This document shows, in pieces, positions 51,101 to 63,100 of a DNA stretch of 64,000 nucleotides. Position 1 is the first letter of the stretch, and the number at the start of each line of letters is the position of its first letter. The position numbers were made by a program, and so were the translations under genes. Source of the DNA: Raphanus sativus (taxonomy: Eukaryota; Streptophyta; Magnoliopsida; Brassicales; Brassicaceae); the NCBI RefSeq assembly GCF_000801105.2, contig NC_079518.1, positions 15,480,800 through 15,544,799 of the forward strand. Reading direction: 5' to 3'. The notes below the pieces were generated by a model. That model worked only from the letters and a program-made list of their open reading frames with translations. It searched no databases and was not told where the DNA came from.

Positions 51101-53951
51101 GTTCATCTTTCACCCTTTTGACTCAAAACCCCTCAAATGTCTCCAAAGTCACCAATAAGCATCTCCAATATCTGATAGAGACAAATGTAATGCAATGCAA
51201 CCTAAATGCACTCTAAATGCATGCAAAGGAACAATATAAGGACTAGAATGAAGCTTAAAAACATGTAAATACACAAGATATCAATATCCAAACTCAAAAT
51301 GATAATTTACAAAATATAAAATCATAAATAATAAAAAAACTTTTTGAAATGACCACGTAAAAACAATATTTAAAATATTTATTAAAAAAAAATTAATATC
51401 ATAACATCCAAAAATATCTTATATCAATAAAATTTACTAAAATAGTATGATAGATGCTACTATGTAAGATAATAGGGTTATATTATTTAAACAAAACAAT
51501 GTTTTAACTTATAAATCCCGTAAAATACAAAAATAATATATGTTGAAGTATATTTTTAACACACAACATGTAATATAAATTATACTAAATATTTTTTTCT
51601 ATAGTATATAAATAAATAAATTTTAAAAATGTATTATAGAAAAATATATAAATTAAAGGAAAAACATATTTTGAAGATGGTTATCTATTTGATTATTTCA
51701 TTTTGTTATTTTATTGTACCTAACTTAAAATATATTAGTAAGTAATAAAAATTAATAACAAAGTAAAATATATTAATAAAATCACTATATATTAATAATT
51801 CCAAATAATAAAATAAAAAATAATATTATAGAGTTACATAATATATAATATTAAAATAAAAGTTATATATTTAAAACATTTGTAATAATATCAAATATAT
51901 TTATAAAATGAAAAATATCAGCATGTGGGGATTAAAATTTAGTTATATAGTTTAATATTAACACCAACATTAGTCATTCAATTGAATGATAAAAATAAAT
52001 AAAAAATAGTTATTTTAAAAGAAACGATGACAAAAGAAAAAAATCAAATCATGATTGAACCACAACCATATGATCCGGATTCTCGACTTTGCTCTTTACA
52101 TGTTGGTCACTAAAGATCCAATCACCGATTTGAATTTAGTTATTTTAGTTTTTATATACAACATACGATGAAATGATCTAATTCGCAATGATTTAAGAAT
52201 AGAAATTTCGGTTCGTTTGGTAACGTTGGTGGAGTTAGATCGAATCAGTTTACCATATTGAACACTCCATAAAAGAAATATTCTTTCTGTTTCATAATGA
52301 ATATCTTTTTTAATTTTTTTATTTTATTTTAAAATAAGTGTCATTTTACATTTTCAATGTAAATTTTTTTATTAAATTTATTTTTACCTTTTAGTTAACC
52401 AATAAAAGTTTAGTTTAATAATTTTTATTTAATTAATTGTATGGTAAATAAAGATATAGTAAAATATATTTTTTTTAATTTTCTTAATCTGCGTGAAATA
52501 TATTTAAGTTGCACTTTTTATAAAATAAATGAATTATAAATTTCAATAAATGCATCTAAAATTTTAGTGGCACTTTTTACCTTTTAGGAGCTTTTACACA
52601 TATTAAAAACCATCTTAAATTTTTATTATAGAAGCATTATTTTTGTGAATAACTATTTTCATAACTTTTCTCGAATCAAAACTTAATTAAAACAATTATT
52701 TTTTTATAGTTTCAATTTACCATTACTATCTAATAAAACACATTCAAAATATATAAAAATATCTCTTTGCAACAATATGTTTTTTCTGAAACGTAAATAA
52801 TTTTGAAGGGAATTAGTATTAATTCTAGTTAAGCCAGTAAATGTAAATTACAATAAATTGTTGGAATTTCGATTTGCTTTTGTTTATAGTCTGATTTTAT
52901 TTCTTCTTCTTCTATATGCATAGGTGGGTTTAACCGGTGTTCTAGAAATTAAACCGGTAGAATATACCCACACATCCGAGATCAAAGAAGAAGATATTCA
53001 CGGGACAATTGTTGCCGACAATACCATCGGTGTTAACCACGACCATTTCGTAACGTTCCGTCTTGATCTTGACATCGACGGTTCACCTAATTCTTTTGTC
53101 CGTAACGAACTCGTGACAAAAAGAACCGCAAAATCTGTTAACACCCCGAGAAAGAGCTATTGGACAACGAGTCCAAAGACGGCCAAGACCGAAGCGGAAG
53201 CTCGGGTGAAACTAGGGTTGAAGGCGGAGGAGCTCGTGGTAGTAAACCCAAACCGCAAAACTAAGCATGGCAATGAAGTTGGTTATCGTTTACTTTCTAG
53301 TCCACCTTCAGGCCCACTTCTGGTCCAGGATGATTATCCACAGATTAGAGCTGCATTCACCAACTATACCGTGTGGATCACGCCGTATAATAGGTCGGAG
53401 GTATGGGCGGGAGGTTTGTACGCCGATCGGAGTCACGGAGATGATACATTAGCCGTGTGGTCTCAGAGGTAATTTCTTACATCTCTACTCAAACTTTGGT
53501 ATATTTGCTTATGTTGCATGATTTGAATAATTAATCGTATTATCATCTTTACATAACAAACTTATAACAAATCTACTAGGAAGTCAGGAACTGGTAAAGA
53601 AATTATAACTTAATTTCATATTTACAACGTTAGAGATTAGTGTTTTTCTTTTGTTTGAGGTGCGTATTTTTTATTTAGAAGAGAAATTAAGAGGTATTTT
53701 AAATTTTTGAGGGACTAACGTTATGTGGAATTGAATGTGACAGGAATAGAGAGATAGAGAATAAAGATATAGTGATGTGGTACACCATAGGATTCCACCA
53801 TGTCCCAAGCCAAGAAGATTTTCCGACGATGCCTACTTTATCTGGTGGCTTTGAACTCCGACCGACCAACTTTTTTGAGCAAAATCCTGTCCTCAAAAGC
53901 AAACCCATCAAGATCACCGCGGCTAAAAGCTGTATTCCCAAAAATGATTAA
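45145..53951 (+). CDS. Copper amine oxidase (primary amine oxidase), complete
   Basis: Plant CuAOs oxidise primary amines such as putrescine to aldehyde, ammonia and H2O2, usually in the cell wall or peroxisome. Five exons (45145-45935, 48349-48733, 48823-48936, 52924-53468, 53744-53951) join in phase to 680 aa, a normal length. An N-terminal hydrophobic stretch ([17 protein letters not shown]) looks like a signal peptide, so secretion is likely. Exon 1 carries the N2/N3 domains. Catalytic features are intact: Asp325 in YLDCGDFG (proton-abstracting base), Tyr413 in GNYDY (topaquinone precursor), and copper ligands at His469/His471 (NHDHF) and in the HH pair at 630-631. It resembles the Arabidopsis At1g31670-At1g31710 group by recall. 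Exon 1 would read on to a false stop at 45993 if the GAG|GTATAA donor were missed. Introns 1 (2.4 kb) and 3 (4 kb) are swollen by transposons. Whether it is expressed cannot be seen. Confidence 0.92.
45997..46035 (-). mobile_element. Helitron 3' terminus in amine oxidase intron 1
   Basis: The minus strand reads hairpin GCCCGGTTGGGC, then GGGTCAAGATTTAAGAT and CTAG at 45997, followed by T. It is closely similar to the terminus of the element at 8104. The 5' end to the right was not located, so only the terminus is annotated. Confidence 0.55.
47059..47324. mobile_element. Stowaway (Tc1/mariner) MITE in amine oxidase intron 1
   Basis: Inverted ends CTCCTTCTGTTTCATA...ACATGTTTTA and TAAAACATGTATCA...GAAACAGAAGGAG, flanked by TA on both sides (47057-47058 and 47325-47326). 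This is the canonical Stowaway structure. 266 bp, non-coding. A worn relative may lie at 47828-48010. Confidence 0.88.
49943..51283. mobile_element. Solo LTR in amine oxidase intron 3
   Basis: Starts TGATAACAGGAT and ends CAAGATATCA (TG...CA), flanked by ATATC on both sides (49938-49942 and 51284-51288), a 5-bp target duplication. The 1,341-bp body is less AT-rich than the intron and contains no tRNA-primer site, coding frame or second LTR. It is therefore best read as an LTR left after recombination between the two ends of a retrotransposon. Four or five GTCGCTAC / GTAGCGAC units cluster at 50868-50955. Confidence 0.85.
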
Positions 53952-55096
53952 TAACTAGCTGAAAGATTAATATCATTGATAAATCTGATTTGCATCATTT
54001 TGATCTACATGATGGTGGACTGTACGACTCAAGTAATAATTACGATGTGGTTTCGAATAAATTGTTGCTAAAATAATCATCAACTAGGTAAAGATCCGTG
54101 TTTTGCACGTAGTAAAATGATTAAAAGACACAAGAATTTGTTAACGAAATCAATGTTGTTCTATGATATCAACATCCGTGATGACCACTCTTAGCTAGAT
54201 TTACAATGAAGAGAAACTATTACTCATTGTCTTCTATGACGAGTATAGTTCCCTGTAACAAAACTACCAGATCTCTCAACTGGGACGAAGTTTTCCGTCA
54301 GCATCTCTTATCTTTATATTCAATCCGATCGTTATCTTTATACTCCATCCGAGTAAACTCAAAATTCATCAAGCCACTAATCTTCAAGTCTTTATATCAG
54401 TTGGGCTTCTCTTTCAACTCAAGCCCACATGAACACAAAGTCCATGTTGCCTTTTTCTTCTTCTTCCAAAGACCCAATACCACGTTGTGTGTTTGTAAGT
54501 TGTAACGAACACACCGTCATACGTCCATGACATCTATCTCGTGACATCCTCACCACTGAGATCACACACCAATCTCTTGTGTAACACGTAACAATTCTTC
54601 ATTCTCCCTCTTTTTAGTTGAGTGTGTCAACTCAAGCTTAAGCTTAGAAGCACCGAGTGCTCCCCCTATATTACTGCATCTCTCTTCATGTACCATTGTA
54701 TCACATTCTCCCCCTGCTTGAGTAAACTCTTATAAAACCAAATGGGTATAGAACATTCACCAAGACAATGAGATTCACCAGAAGTTCGCCACCATCAATC
54801 ATCAGTACATGACTCATTCACAAATATCTCAGCTGAAGCAAAACTTCTTAAACTTCATGGATATTGATCTCCTCCTCCACATCTTCAGCAGTCAAAACCG
54901 AGCTTCCACTTGTAGGCTGTAGGCACAAACCAGATACTTGCATCACCACAACATACACTGTGACACTAGTCATGGAACCTCATCCAATCTTCTGCAGTAG
55001 CTTCTCATCCATCAACCCGATACAATTGTCACTAAAGCATGCAGACGACAACTCTTCTTTGACACACTGTGATTGTAGCGACAGTAAAGATACATA
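53952..55096. other. Older repeat, left part, with Helitron-like terminus
   Basis: At 54084 the plus strand reads CTAGGTAAAGATCCGTG with a CGTG-TTTTG-CACG hairpin, a minus-strand Helitron 3' end. The following 1 kb is less AT-rich, without a sustained frame. On the minus strand it contains CAAGCAGGGGGAGAATGTG at about 54700, a style seen just after copia polyproteins. The same sequence type continues at 59987-60137 and after 63401, so it is one older element split by two insertions. Confidence 0.45.
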
Positions 55097-55101
55097 GCTT
55101 T

Positions 55102-58100
55102 TGTTACTTGAATAAACGAGAGAGAGAGTTTGTTACATGACGATGAACTTTTCTTCTCATTCAAGTTAAAATGATTGTTACAACGTCTTTCTCTTTATAT
55201 AATAGAGTAATTACTTAACCGGAATAAGCCAAGTATTAAACCAAACTAAACCAATACTCTAATAGCCCCTCTCAAGATGGCGAGAAGATTGAACTTAGAG
55301 ACATCTTGCCAATGAGACTATGGAAGAGACCTGACTGTAATGGTTTAGTGAAAACATCAGCAACCTGCATATCAGTACGAATATGCAGAGTCTTGATCAG
55401 ACCATCATTTATCCTGTCACGGACTTTATGACAATCATTCTCCAAGTGCTTGGTTCGTTCATGAAACACAGCATTATTAGCAATGTGAATTGCTGCTGTT
55501 GAATCACAAAAGAAAGCCACTGGATGATCTTGTGGTGCATCAAACTCTCGAAGGAGTTTTACTAACCATTCAACCTCACGAACTGCAAAGCCCATCGCTC
55601 GATATTCGGACTCAGCAGACGAATGAGAAACAGTAGGTTGTTTAGTAGACTTCCAAGAGATCATAGAATTACCCAAGAACATACAATATCCTGTAGTAGA
55701 CCGCCTAGTATCTCTGCAAGCACTCCAGTCCGCATCAGTAAATGTCGTTAAAGACAAATCATTAACGCTGGAGTAGAAAACACCACGACCAACAGTGCCC
55801 TTGAGGTAGTGAACAACTCTGTATGCAGCCTTTAGATGAGAATTCTTAGGAGCGTTACAGAATTGACACAACCTGTTCACCGCAAAAGTAATATCCGGTC
55901 TGGTTATGGTGAGATACATCAAGCGTCCTACAAGTCGACGATAAGGAGAAGAATCAGGTAAGACATGCTCATCACTATCTTGTACAAGCTTCACATTTGG
56001 ATCCATAGGGATTGAAGACGGCTTGCAAGCGAGAAGTCCCATGTCTTCAATGATAGACAGAGTATATTTGCGTTGAGAGACAGATATACCAGCAGAAGAT
56101 CTTGCAATTTCCAAGCCCAAGAAATAACGTAAGGGACCAAGGTCACGCAACTTGAAAGAACGTTGGAGATCGATCTTCAGTTGAGCAACGTCTGCATCAT
56201 TATTGGAAACAATAATGATGTCGTCAACATAAACAAGAACTGCGGTATAGATACCATTGGATCGACGAATAAACAGAGTATGATCCGAATGAGATTTCTG
56301 AAAGCCAAGCTTGATAAGACTTTCACTAAACTTAAGAAACCATTGTCTTGAAGCTTGTTTCAAGCCATACAATGATTTCTTCAGTTTACAAACTGCATTA
56401 GGAGGAAGAGTAACACCGGGTTTAGGAGTATATCCAGGAGGAAGAGTCATATAAATCTCCTCTGTTAGATCCCCATTTAGAAAAGCATTTGAGACATCTA
56501 ACTGTGTTAAACTCCATCGTTTGGCTTCTTGTTGTGTGTAGCCTTTAGCTACCAAACGTGCTTTGTATCTCTCAAGGGTGCCATCAGCATTCAACTTGAC
56601 TTTATAAACCCATTTGCAACCAATAGCTCGTTTGTCTGGTGGAAGAGAACAGATATCCCAAGTATGAGTACTTTCCAAGGCTAAGAGCTCATCGTTCATT
56701 GCCTTAATCCAGACGTTAAACTTCTTGGCTTGAGCAAAGGAAGATGGTTCCGCATGAAGAGAGACAGAACAGATATAAGCATTATATCCTTCTGAAAGCT
56801 GAGCATAAGAAACAAAGGAAGCCAACGGATAAGGTATTTCCGATTCAGTCATGTTAACATAGTAATCATGAAGATAGCCTGGTGGCTTCGATTGTCTCTT
56901 AGAAGTTTTATTCTCGGGATCTGCAGAGGAAGAGGCAGTTCTAACTGGAAGATTTTCCACAACTGTAGGACGTTCACTCACTACAGGGATATTCTTCTCA
57001 GCAGAAGGGTCACATACAACTGCAGAATCCAACATAGAGAAAAGGTCTTTCACAGCAGTGTCATCAACATAAGGAAATATGTCTTCGTGAAACACTACAT
57101 TTCGTGAAATGTGAATAGATTGTGTCTCAAGGTCAAGGAGTTTATAGCCTTTGACGCCAGCAGGATAGCCAAGAAACACGCAAGGACGTGCTCTTGGTTG
57201 AAACTTATGACGACCTTTAGAGGAAGTTGAACAATAGACAAGGCAGCCAAACACGCGCATGTCTCCATAACTAGGTTGCTTATGAGTAAGAACCTGGTAT
57301 GGAGAACGATTATCCAGAAGAGGTGTTGGAAGTCTATTGATCAAGAACACTGCAGTAAGTACACAATCTCCCCAGAACTCAAGAGATAAATGAGACTGAA
57401 ACATCAAAGATCTTGCAACATTCAATATATGTTGATGTTTCCGCTCCACTACTGAATTTTGTTGAGGAGTCTCCGGGCATGAATGATAAGATATGATGCC
57501 TTTCTTCTTGTATAAAACATCAAATCTCAGCTCAGGTGCATTATCAGCACGAACTGCTTTGACTGAAGTCTTGTATTGTGTTTCAACCATGGTTAAGAAA
57601 TCAGGGAAGATAGTCAAGACTTCAGATTTGTTCTTCATGAGATAGACCCATGTAGTTCGTGTATTATCATCCACAATGGTGAGGAAATAACGATAGCCTT
57701 CAACTGTTGGAACAGAGAAAGGTCCCCACACATCAATATGCAACAGATCAAAAGGATTGGCACACAGATTATTATTAGAAATATAAGGGAGATTCTTTTG
57801 TTTGGCAAGAGGACAAATAGAACAATGAAATTTCCCTTTATTTCTCTGTTGAATACCAAGTACATCAGTAATGATATCAATCTTATTAAGGGACGGATGC
57901 CCAAGTCTGTTATGCCATAAACAAGTGTCAACTACGACATTGATAAAATGATCTTGCTGCGAGGTTCCAGGTTCATTGATTGAAGCTCCATCCAAAACGT
58001 AGAGGTTAGATATCTGCTCACCCTGACCAATCATCAGCCCCTTGATAGGATCCTGAATCATACATGAAGCTTCATCAAACATTACTCTGCATTTCAAATC

Positions 58101-59981
58101 CTTTGTCAGTTGACTGATACTGAGCAAATTCAATCGAAAATCAGGTATATAAAGAACATTTGTGAGCAGAAGATATTGATTCAGACGAATCTGTCCAATG
58201 CCTGCAATTTTAATATTGAGGCCAGTAGGAAGAGTAACAGATTTATCCAGAGAATCCGAGATGTTCTCAAACAAAGTTCGATCATGAGAGACATGATGTG
58301 TAGCACCACTGTCTACTACCCATGATTTAGAAGATAAGGCATTTCCTGTTGCTCTGAGCATTCCAATAAAACCAATAGTAGAGGAAGAAAGAGCCATACC
58401 AGGTAACGCTGTTATTGTTCCAGTAGAAGTAGAAACATCTCCCGGTGGGGTTTGATTCAGATGAGTGTTAAAGTAGTTAATCATCCCTTGTATCTGATCT
58501 TTTGAGAGAGGAGTGATCATATCTGAAACACTCTGAGTATCAGAAGCAGTTATCTGAGCAACAACGGGTTTAGCAGAACCAGTTTGAGAAGTTTTCCCAT
58601 CTTGCGGCTTCTTATGTTTGAAGTTAGGAGGATAGCCATGAATCTTATAACACTTATCAATGGTGTGACCATTGTATCCACAGTGAGAGCAGATAGGTCG
58701 AGAAGGACGTGTGTTATAAGCGGCATTAACAGCTGCAGGAATGGTTTCTGTGCCTGTTATCTGAAAGGCGCTTGCATTTTGTACAGAGGTGATACTTCTC
58801 TGGTTGTAGTCTTGATCAAGAAGGTTGTATACCTCAGATAAATCCGGAACATGTTTCTTCATAATAATCTGACTTCGAGCATGAGAATATGATTCATTTA
58901 ATCCAGCCAGAAATTTGATAACCTTGGTGTGTTCAATCTTTGTTGCAGTAGCTTTGCAACAATCACAAGAAAGACAAGTTTTCACACAATCTGCTTCATC
59001 GAGGTCATCCCAAAGCGTTTTGAGCTTTGTAAAGTAAGTAGAAAGATCAGATGAACCTTGTTGGAGAGACCAGATTTGTTGTGTTAACTGATAAGACCTC
59101 GGTAGATTGGTGATATGGAAACGAGCTGAAAGATCCTTCCATATCTCCGATGCGTCGTTGAAACGAAGAATGCTGCCATAGATCTGTTTTGATACAGAGT
59201 TCAATATCCATGATTTAACCATACTGTTACATCTGGACCAGATCCGAAAATGAGGATGTGATTCAAGAGGTCTTGGTAGAGATCCATCAACAAACGCAAT
59301 CTTATTCTTAGCATCTAACGCAATAGTGATAGCAATATTCCAAGTATTATAGTTTGATCCATCCAATACTTCAGTGATCAACGATGTTCCTGGATTATCA
59401 CCATGAGTTAAGAAATACGGAGAATATTGAATACCATCGAAGTCAAATCCATGAGTATTCGGAACAGAGAAGCTCGGGAATGGAGCGATTGGTGACGACG
59501 GAATAGTCGATTGATTCTGGAACGGAATGTTTGATGACGACGGAATAGCCGTTGGATTTTGAATCGGAAGATGAGATGATGACGGATTAGTCGATCTGTC
59601 CACCGGAATAGGTTGAACAACTGCAGATCTCGCCGGAACAGACGATTTAGCTGCAGAAGAAGGACGACCAACGCGACGAGTTGAGCGACGAAGAGTAACC
59701 ATCGTGAAAAGAAGATCCGATCAATCGGAAGCTGATTCCGATCGAAACGAAGGTAGAAGAAGAAGATCGTAGCTCAGGATCGTGATTGTTGAACGTTAGA
59801 TTCAACGCTCTGATACCATGTTACTTGAATAAACGAGAGAGAGAGTTTGTTACATGACGATGAACTTTTCTTCTCATTCAAGTTAAAATGATTGTTACAA
59901 CGTCTTTCTCTTTATATAATAGAGTAATTACTTAACCGGAATAAGCCAAGTATTAAACCAAACTAAACCAATACTCTAATA
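55102..59981 (-). mobile_element. Ty1/copia retrotransposon, complete with identical LTRs
   Basis: Two 163-bp LTRs (55102-55264 and 59819-59981) show no difference on reading, flanked by GCTTT on both sides (55097-55101 and 59982-59986). Beside the 5' LTR the minus strand has TGGTATCAGAGC, a primer site matching initiator Met tRNA (59807-59818). A purine tract TTGAGAGGGG abuts the 3' LTR. The LTR starts TATTAG rather than TG but ends in CA. The total is 4,880 bp. Identical LTRs point to very recent insertion. Confidence 0.95.
55272..59702 (-). CDS. Ty1/copia gag-pol polyprotein with RT deletion
   Basis: One open frame of 1,476 codons fills the element. In order it carries a gag region, a CCHC knuckle (CSHCGYNGHTIDKCYKIHG, near residue 340), protease (WVVDSGATHH), a GAG-preintegrase block (CLWHNRLGHPS), integrase with its D, D and E residues (HIDVWGP, RADNAPE, VVERKHQ), reverse transcriptase with YVDDI, and RNase H (DADWSACRDTRRSTTGY, TKPLQ end). 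At about 56528 the frame goes from GYTQQE straight to AKRWSLTQLDVSNAF. The stretch of roughly 25-30 residues normally between these blocks in copia RT is missing in frame, so this copy's RT is probably inactive. Its recent jump would have used another copy's enzyme, or the loss came after insertion. Confidence 0.92.
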   Translation of the reverse strand: MVTLRRSTRRVGRPSSAAKSSVPARSAVVQPIPVDRSTNPSSSHLPIQNPTAIPSSSNIPFQNQSTIPSSPIAPFPSFSVPNTHGFDFDGIQYSPYFLTHGDNPGTSLITEVLDGSNYNTWNIAITIALDAKNKIAFVDGSLPRPLESHPHFRIWSRCNSMVKSWILNSVSKQIYGSILRFNDASEIWKDLSARFHITNLPRSYQLTQQIWSLQQGSSDLSTYFTKLKTLWDDLDEADCVKTCLSCDCCKATATKIEHTKVIKFLAGLNESYSHARSQIIMKKHVPDLSEVYNLLDQDYNQRSITSVQNASAFQITGTETIPAAVNAAYNTRPSRPICSHCGYNGHTIDKCYKIHGYPPNFKHKKPQDGKTSQTGSAKPVVAQITASDTQSVSDMITPLSKDQIQGMINYFNTHLNQTPPGDVSTSTGTITALPGMALSSSTIGFIGMLRATGNALSSKSWVVDSGATHHVSHDRTLFENISDSLDKSVTLPTGLNIKIAGIGQIRLNQYLLLTNVLYIPDFRLNLLSISQLTKDLKCRVMFDEASCMIQDPIKGLMIGQGEQISNLYVLDGASINEPGTSQQDHFINVVVDTCLWHNRLGHPSLNKIDIITDVLGIQQRNKGKFHCSICPLAKQKNLPYISNNNLCANPFDLLHIDVWGPFSVPTVEGYRYFLTIVDDNTRTTWVYLMKNKSEVLTIFPDFLTMVETQYKTSVKAVRADNAPELRFDVLYKKKGIISYHSCPETPQQNSVVERKHQHILNVARSLMFQSHLSLEFWGDCVLTAVFLINRLPTPLLDNRSPYQVLTHKQPSYGDMRVFGCLVYCSTSSKGRHKFQPRARPCVFLGYPAGVKGYKLLDLETQSIHISRNVVFHEDIFPYVDDTAVKDLFSMLDSAVVCDPSAEKNIPVVSERPTVVENLPVRTASSSADPENKTSKRQSKPPGYLHDYYVNMTESEIPYPLASFVSYAQLSEGYNAYICSVSLHAEPSSFAQAKKFNVWIKAMNDELLALESTHTWDICSLPPDKRAIGCKWVYKVKLNADGTLERYKARLVAKGYTQQEAKRWSLTQLDVSNAFLNGDLTEEIYMTLPPGYTPKPGVTLPPNAVCKLKKSLYGLKQASRQWFLKFSESLIKLGFQKSHSDHTLFIRRSNGIYTAVLVYVDDIIIVSNNDADVAQLKIDLQRSFKLRDLGPLRYFLGLEIARSSAGISVSQRKYTLSIIEDMGLLACKPSSIPMDPNVKLVQDSDEHVLPDSSPYRRLVGRLMYLTITRPDITFAVNRLCQFCNAPKNSHLKAAYRVVHYLKGTVGRGVFYSSVNDLSLTTFTDADWSACRDTRRSTTGYCMFLGNSMISWKSTKQPTVSHSSAESEYRAMGFAVREVEWLVKLLREFDAPQDHPVAFFCDSTAAIHIANNAVFHERTKHLENDCHKVRDRINDGLIKTLHIRTDMQVADVFTKPLQSGLFHSLIGKMSLSSIFSPS

Positions 59982-59986
59982 GCTTT

Positions 59987-60137
59987 CAGTCTCCCTTTTT
60001 GTTACTGAGTCTTAGGAAACCAACATAATGTAATCAAACTCAGAAATTGTCGCATAAGCCTTGGATCACTGTCACTCCAAATGTGGTGATTCATCTGCAA
60101 CACGCTCTCCCTTGCTTAAAAAATACAACTTATCTAC
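59987..60137. other. Older repeat, middle part
   Basis: The short stretch between the copia and hAT insertions has the same character as 54530-55096 and 63401-64000. No gene. Confidence 0.4.
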
Positions 60138-60145
60138 CTTACAAA

Positions 60146-63100
60146 CAGAGCCGGACTTGAACGGAGTCTCACGAAACATACGTATGGGGCCCCCACCTCA
60201 TGGGGCCCCCAGTTCCAATTTTTTTTTCCTTTGTATAGAATGGCTTTGTAAATATGTAATGAGATGTTAACATTTTAATCTTATGTGGACAGAATAAAAT
60301 ATGTGAGTATCGTAAGTTTCTTTTTGTCAACCACGTGAGCATCGTAAGTTAGTCAATAAATATTATAATATATTTAAACAAGTAAAAAACATTATTTTTA
60401 GTTCACCTAAAGAAATTTACGAGTTTGTCTTTTACAAGTTTGTCTTTTCAACTTCTCCTCTTCTCTGTTACTCTGTAAAAGCAAATAAGTTCATAAGAAA
60501 ACCAGAGACTTTTAGCTTTTGATTCTCAGGTAAAAACAAAATTTATTTTTGTTTAACAAATCTTCTATTATGTTTTGTTTATTCATCTCTATCTCAATTG
60601 ATTTACTTGTTTTAGATTTGAAGTTTTCTAAAAAAATTATATTTCCATCCTGCAGAAAAATGAGTGCATCAAGAATATATCTTCCTGGAGCTAAGAAAAG
60701 AGCAAAGAAAAGAAGAATAGAAGAACTAGTGAAATCTCAATCAGGTTCTCTGTTAAAGTATTTTAAAAGACCAGCATCCCTTCAAACTGATGAGGTTGAT
60801 GAAACTATTGAGGATAGTAGTGAAACTGGTGAGGTTGATGGATCTGAACCAGAGGATGATGAGGTTGATGGGGTTAGTCCAGAAGAGAATACAGATAGAG
60901 CTGAGATAGATGATGAAGATGTCAATTTAAATGCAGGGGACGAGCATTTTAAAGAAGATGATTCAACCATTGATCTTATGGATCCTGGAAATTGGAGAAA
61001 AATTGATCAGAAGCTAAGAGATTATGTGGTTCAGAAAGGTCCTCTCCCACCACCATCTGAAGATTATATTTTCCTCAAAAGTGTAAGTGGTAGACACTTT
61101 TCTCATAAACATTACAAAAGGATCATGAAAAATGGAGATATGCATCAGCGGCGTTGGTTAGTTTATTCAACAACATTCGACAGGATCTATTGTTTTTGTT
61201 GCAAGTTGTTCACCCGTTACAAGGAGACTACTCAACTAGCAAGCATTGGGTTTCTGGATTGGAATAATACTGGAATAAGGCTGAGCCAACATGAAACTAG
61301 TCATGATCACATTATGTGTATGAGCCAGTGGATGGAGCTAGAGATGAGGCTGCAAAAGAAGCAGACAATTGATAAGTGTGTCCAAGAGGAAATCGAAAAA
61401 GAGAAGAATCATTGGAGGGAGCTTTTACTGAGATTATTTTCTGTGGTGGAGTATTTGGCTAAGAGTAATATAGCTTTTCGGGGATCTAATGACAAAATTG
61501 GTCAAGAGAACAATGGAAATTTTCTGGGGAATATTGAGATGATTGGTAAATTTGATCCTGTAATGAGGGAGCACATTAGGCGAATCACCAAAGGAGAAAC
61601 CAAATACCATTATCTCAGCTACAAAATTCAGAATGAGTTGATTGGTATTCTGAGTTCTGAAATCAAGTCTATGATCATCAAGAAGATTAAAGAGGCCAAA
61701 TTCTTCTCGGTTATTCTTGATTGTACTCCAGATATCAGCCACAAAGAACAAATGTCTCTCATTATTCGATGTGTGGATATATCAGTGAGTCCAGTTCAGA
61801 TTGAAGAATTTTTTCTCACTTTTCTCGAAGTTGAAGATAAATCAGGAAAAGGGCTTTTTGAGCTACTATGTGATACACTGATTGGTTTGAAGTTGGATAT
61901 TAATGATATCAGGGGACAAGGTTATGACAATGGATCAAACATGAAAGGAAAAAACAAAGGAGTGCAGAAGAGATTGTTGGATATCAATCCAAGAGCATTT
62001 TATACACCATGTGGCTGTCATAATCTGAATTTGGCTATTTGTGATATTGCTAAATCTTCTGATAAAGCGATCTCTTTCTTTGGGATTATCCAGCGTCTAT
62101 ATAATTTTTTTGTACCATCTACGACTAGGTGGGAGATGTACAGGAAAATGGTGGGAGGTTTCACGCTTAAACCGCTATCAGATACGCGCTGGGAAAGTCA
62201 CCTTGAAAGCGTGAAGGCAATACGTTTTAAGGCTCCAGAAATCAGAGATGTCTTACTTTACTTTGCAGAAAACAGTAAGGTTCCAGGAGCGCGGAGTGAA
62301 GCTGAATGTCTTGCGATAAGTGAAACACATGGAATCGAAGGGTTTGAGTTTTTGTTTGGTATGGTTATATGGTACGATGTTCTATTTGCTGTCAATACTG
62401 TGAGCAAGACGCTACAGTCTGAAGATATTGATATTGATGATGCCATTGCTCAGCTAAAGGGGTTGGTTTCTTTTTTCCAAAAGTATAGAGAAATGGGATT
62501 TGAAGAAGCAAAAGCTGAAGCTTCAAAAATTGCGGTTGCTATGGATATTGAACCCATGTTTAACAAGAAGAAGAAGCGCCTTATTAAAAGGAAAACTCAT
62601 TTTGATGAAGAGCGAGACAAAGGTGATGATGTTTGTCAGGTTCTAAGTTCGGAGGATGATTTCAGAATCAATTATTTTATCAAAATGATGGACCAAGCTC
62701 TTGTTTCTTTCCAAACAAGGTTAGAACAATTTAAAGAGTATGAAGATATTTTTGGGTTTTTGTTCAGTCTGCGAAAGCTCAACTCAACAAGCGATAATAC
62801 TTTGAAGAGTAAATGTTCTAACCTTGAAGCTTTTCTGAAGCATGGAGCAGATTCTGATATTGATGGGAATGATTTGTTCATGGAAATCAAAATGTTCAGA
62901 GAAGTTTTGCCCAAAACTTTCAAGAAGAATGTAGAAGTACTAGATTATTTGAAGAGAATGAAGGACAGCTATCCGAGTATATGGATTGCTTACAGGATAA
63001 TGCTCACCATTCCGGTTTCAGTCGCTTCAGCTGAAAGAAGTTTTTCTAAATTGAAATTGATAAAGTCTTATCTACGATCTACTATGTCACAGGAAAGGTT

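Noticed and set aside
54206..54505. 99-codon plus-strand open frame
   Set aside because: It is in an old repeat whose likely sense strand is minus; no domain or start context supports it.
59408..59671. Minus-strand 87-codon frame inside the copia gag
   Set aside because: Shadow of the long polyprotein frame in another phase.
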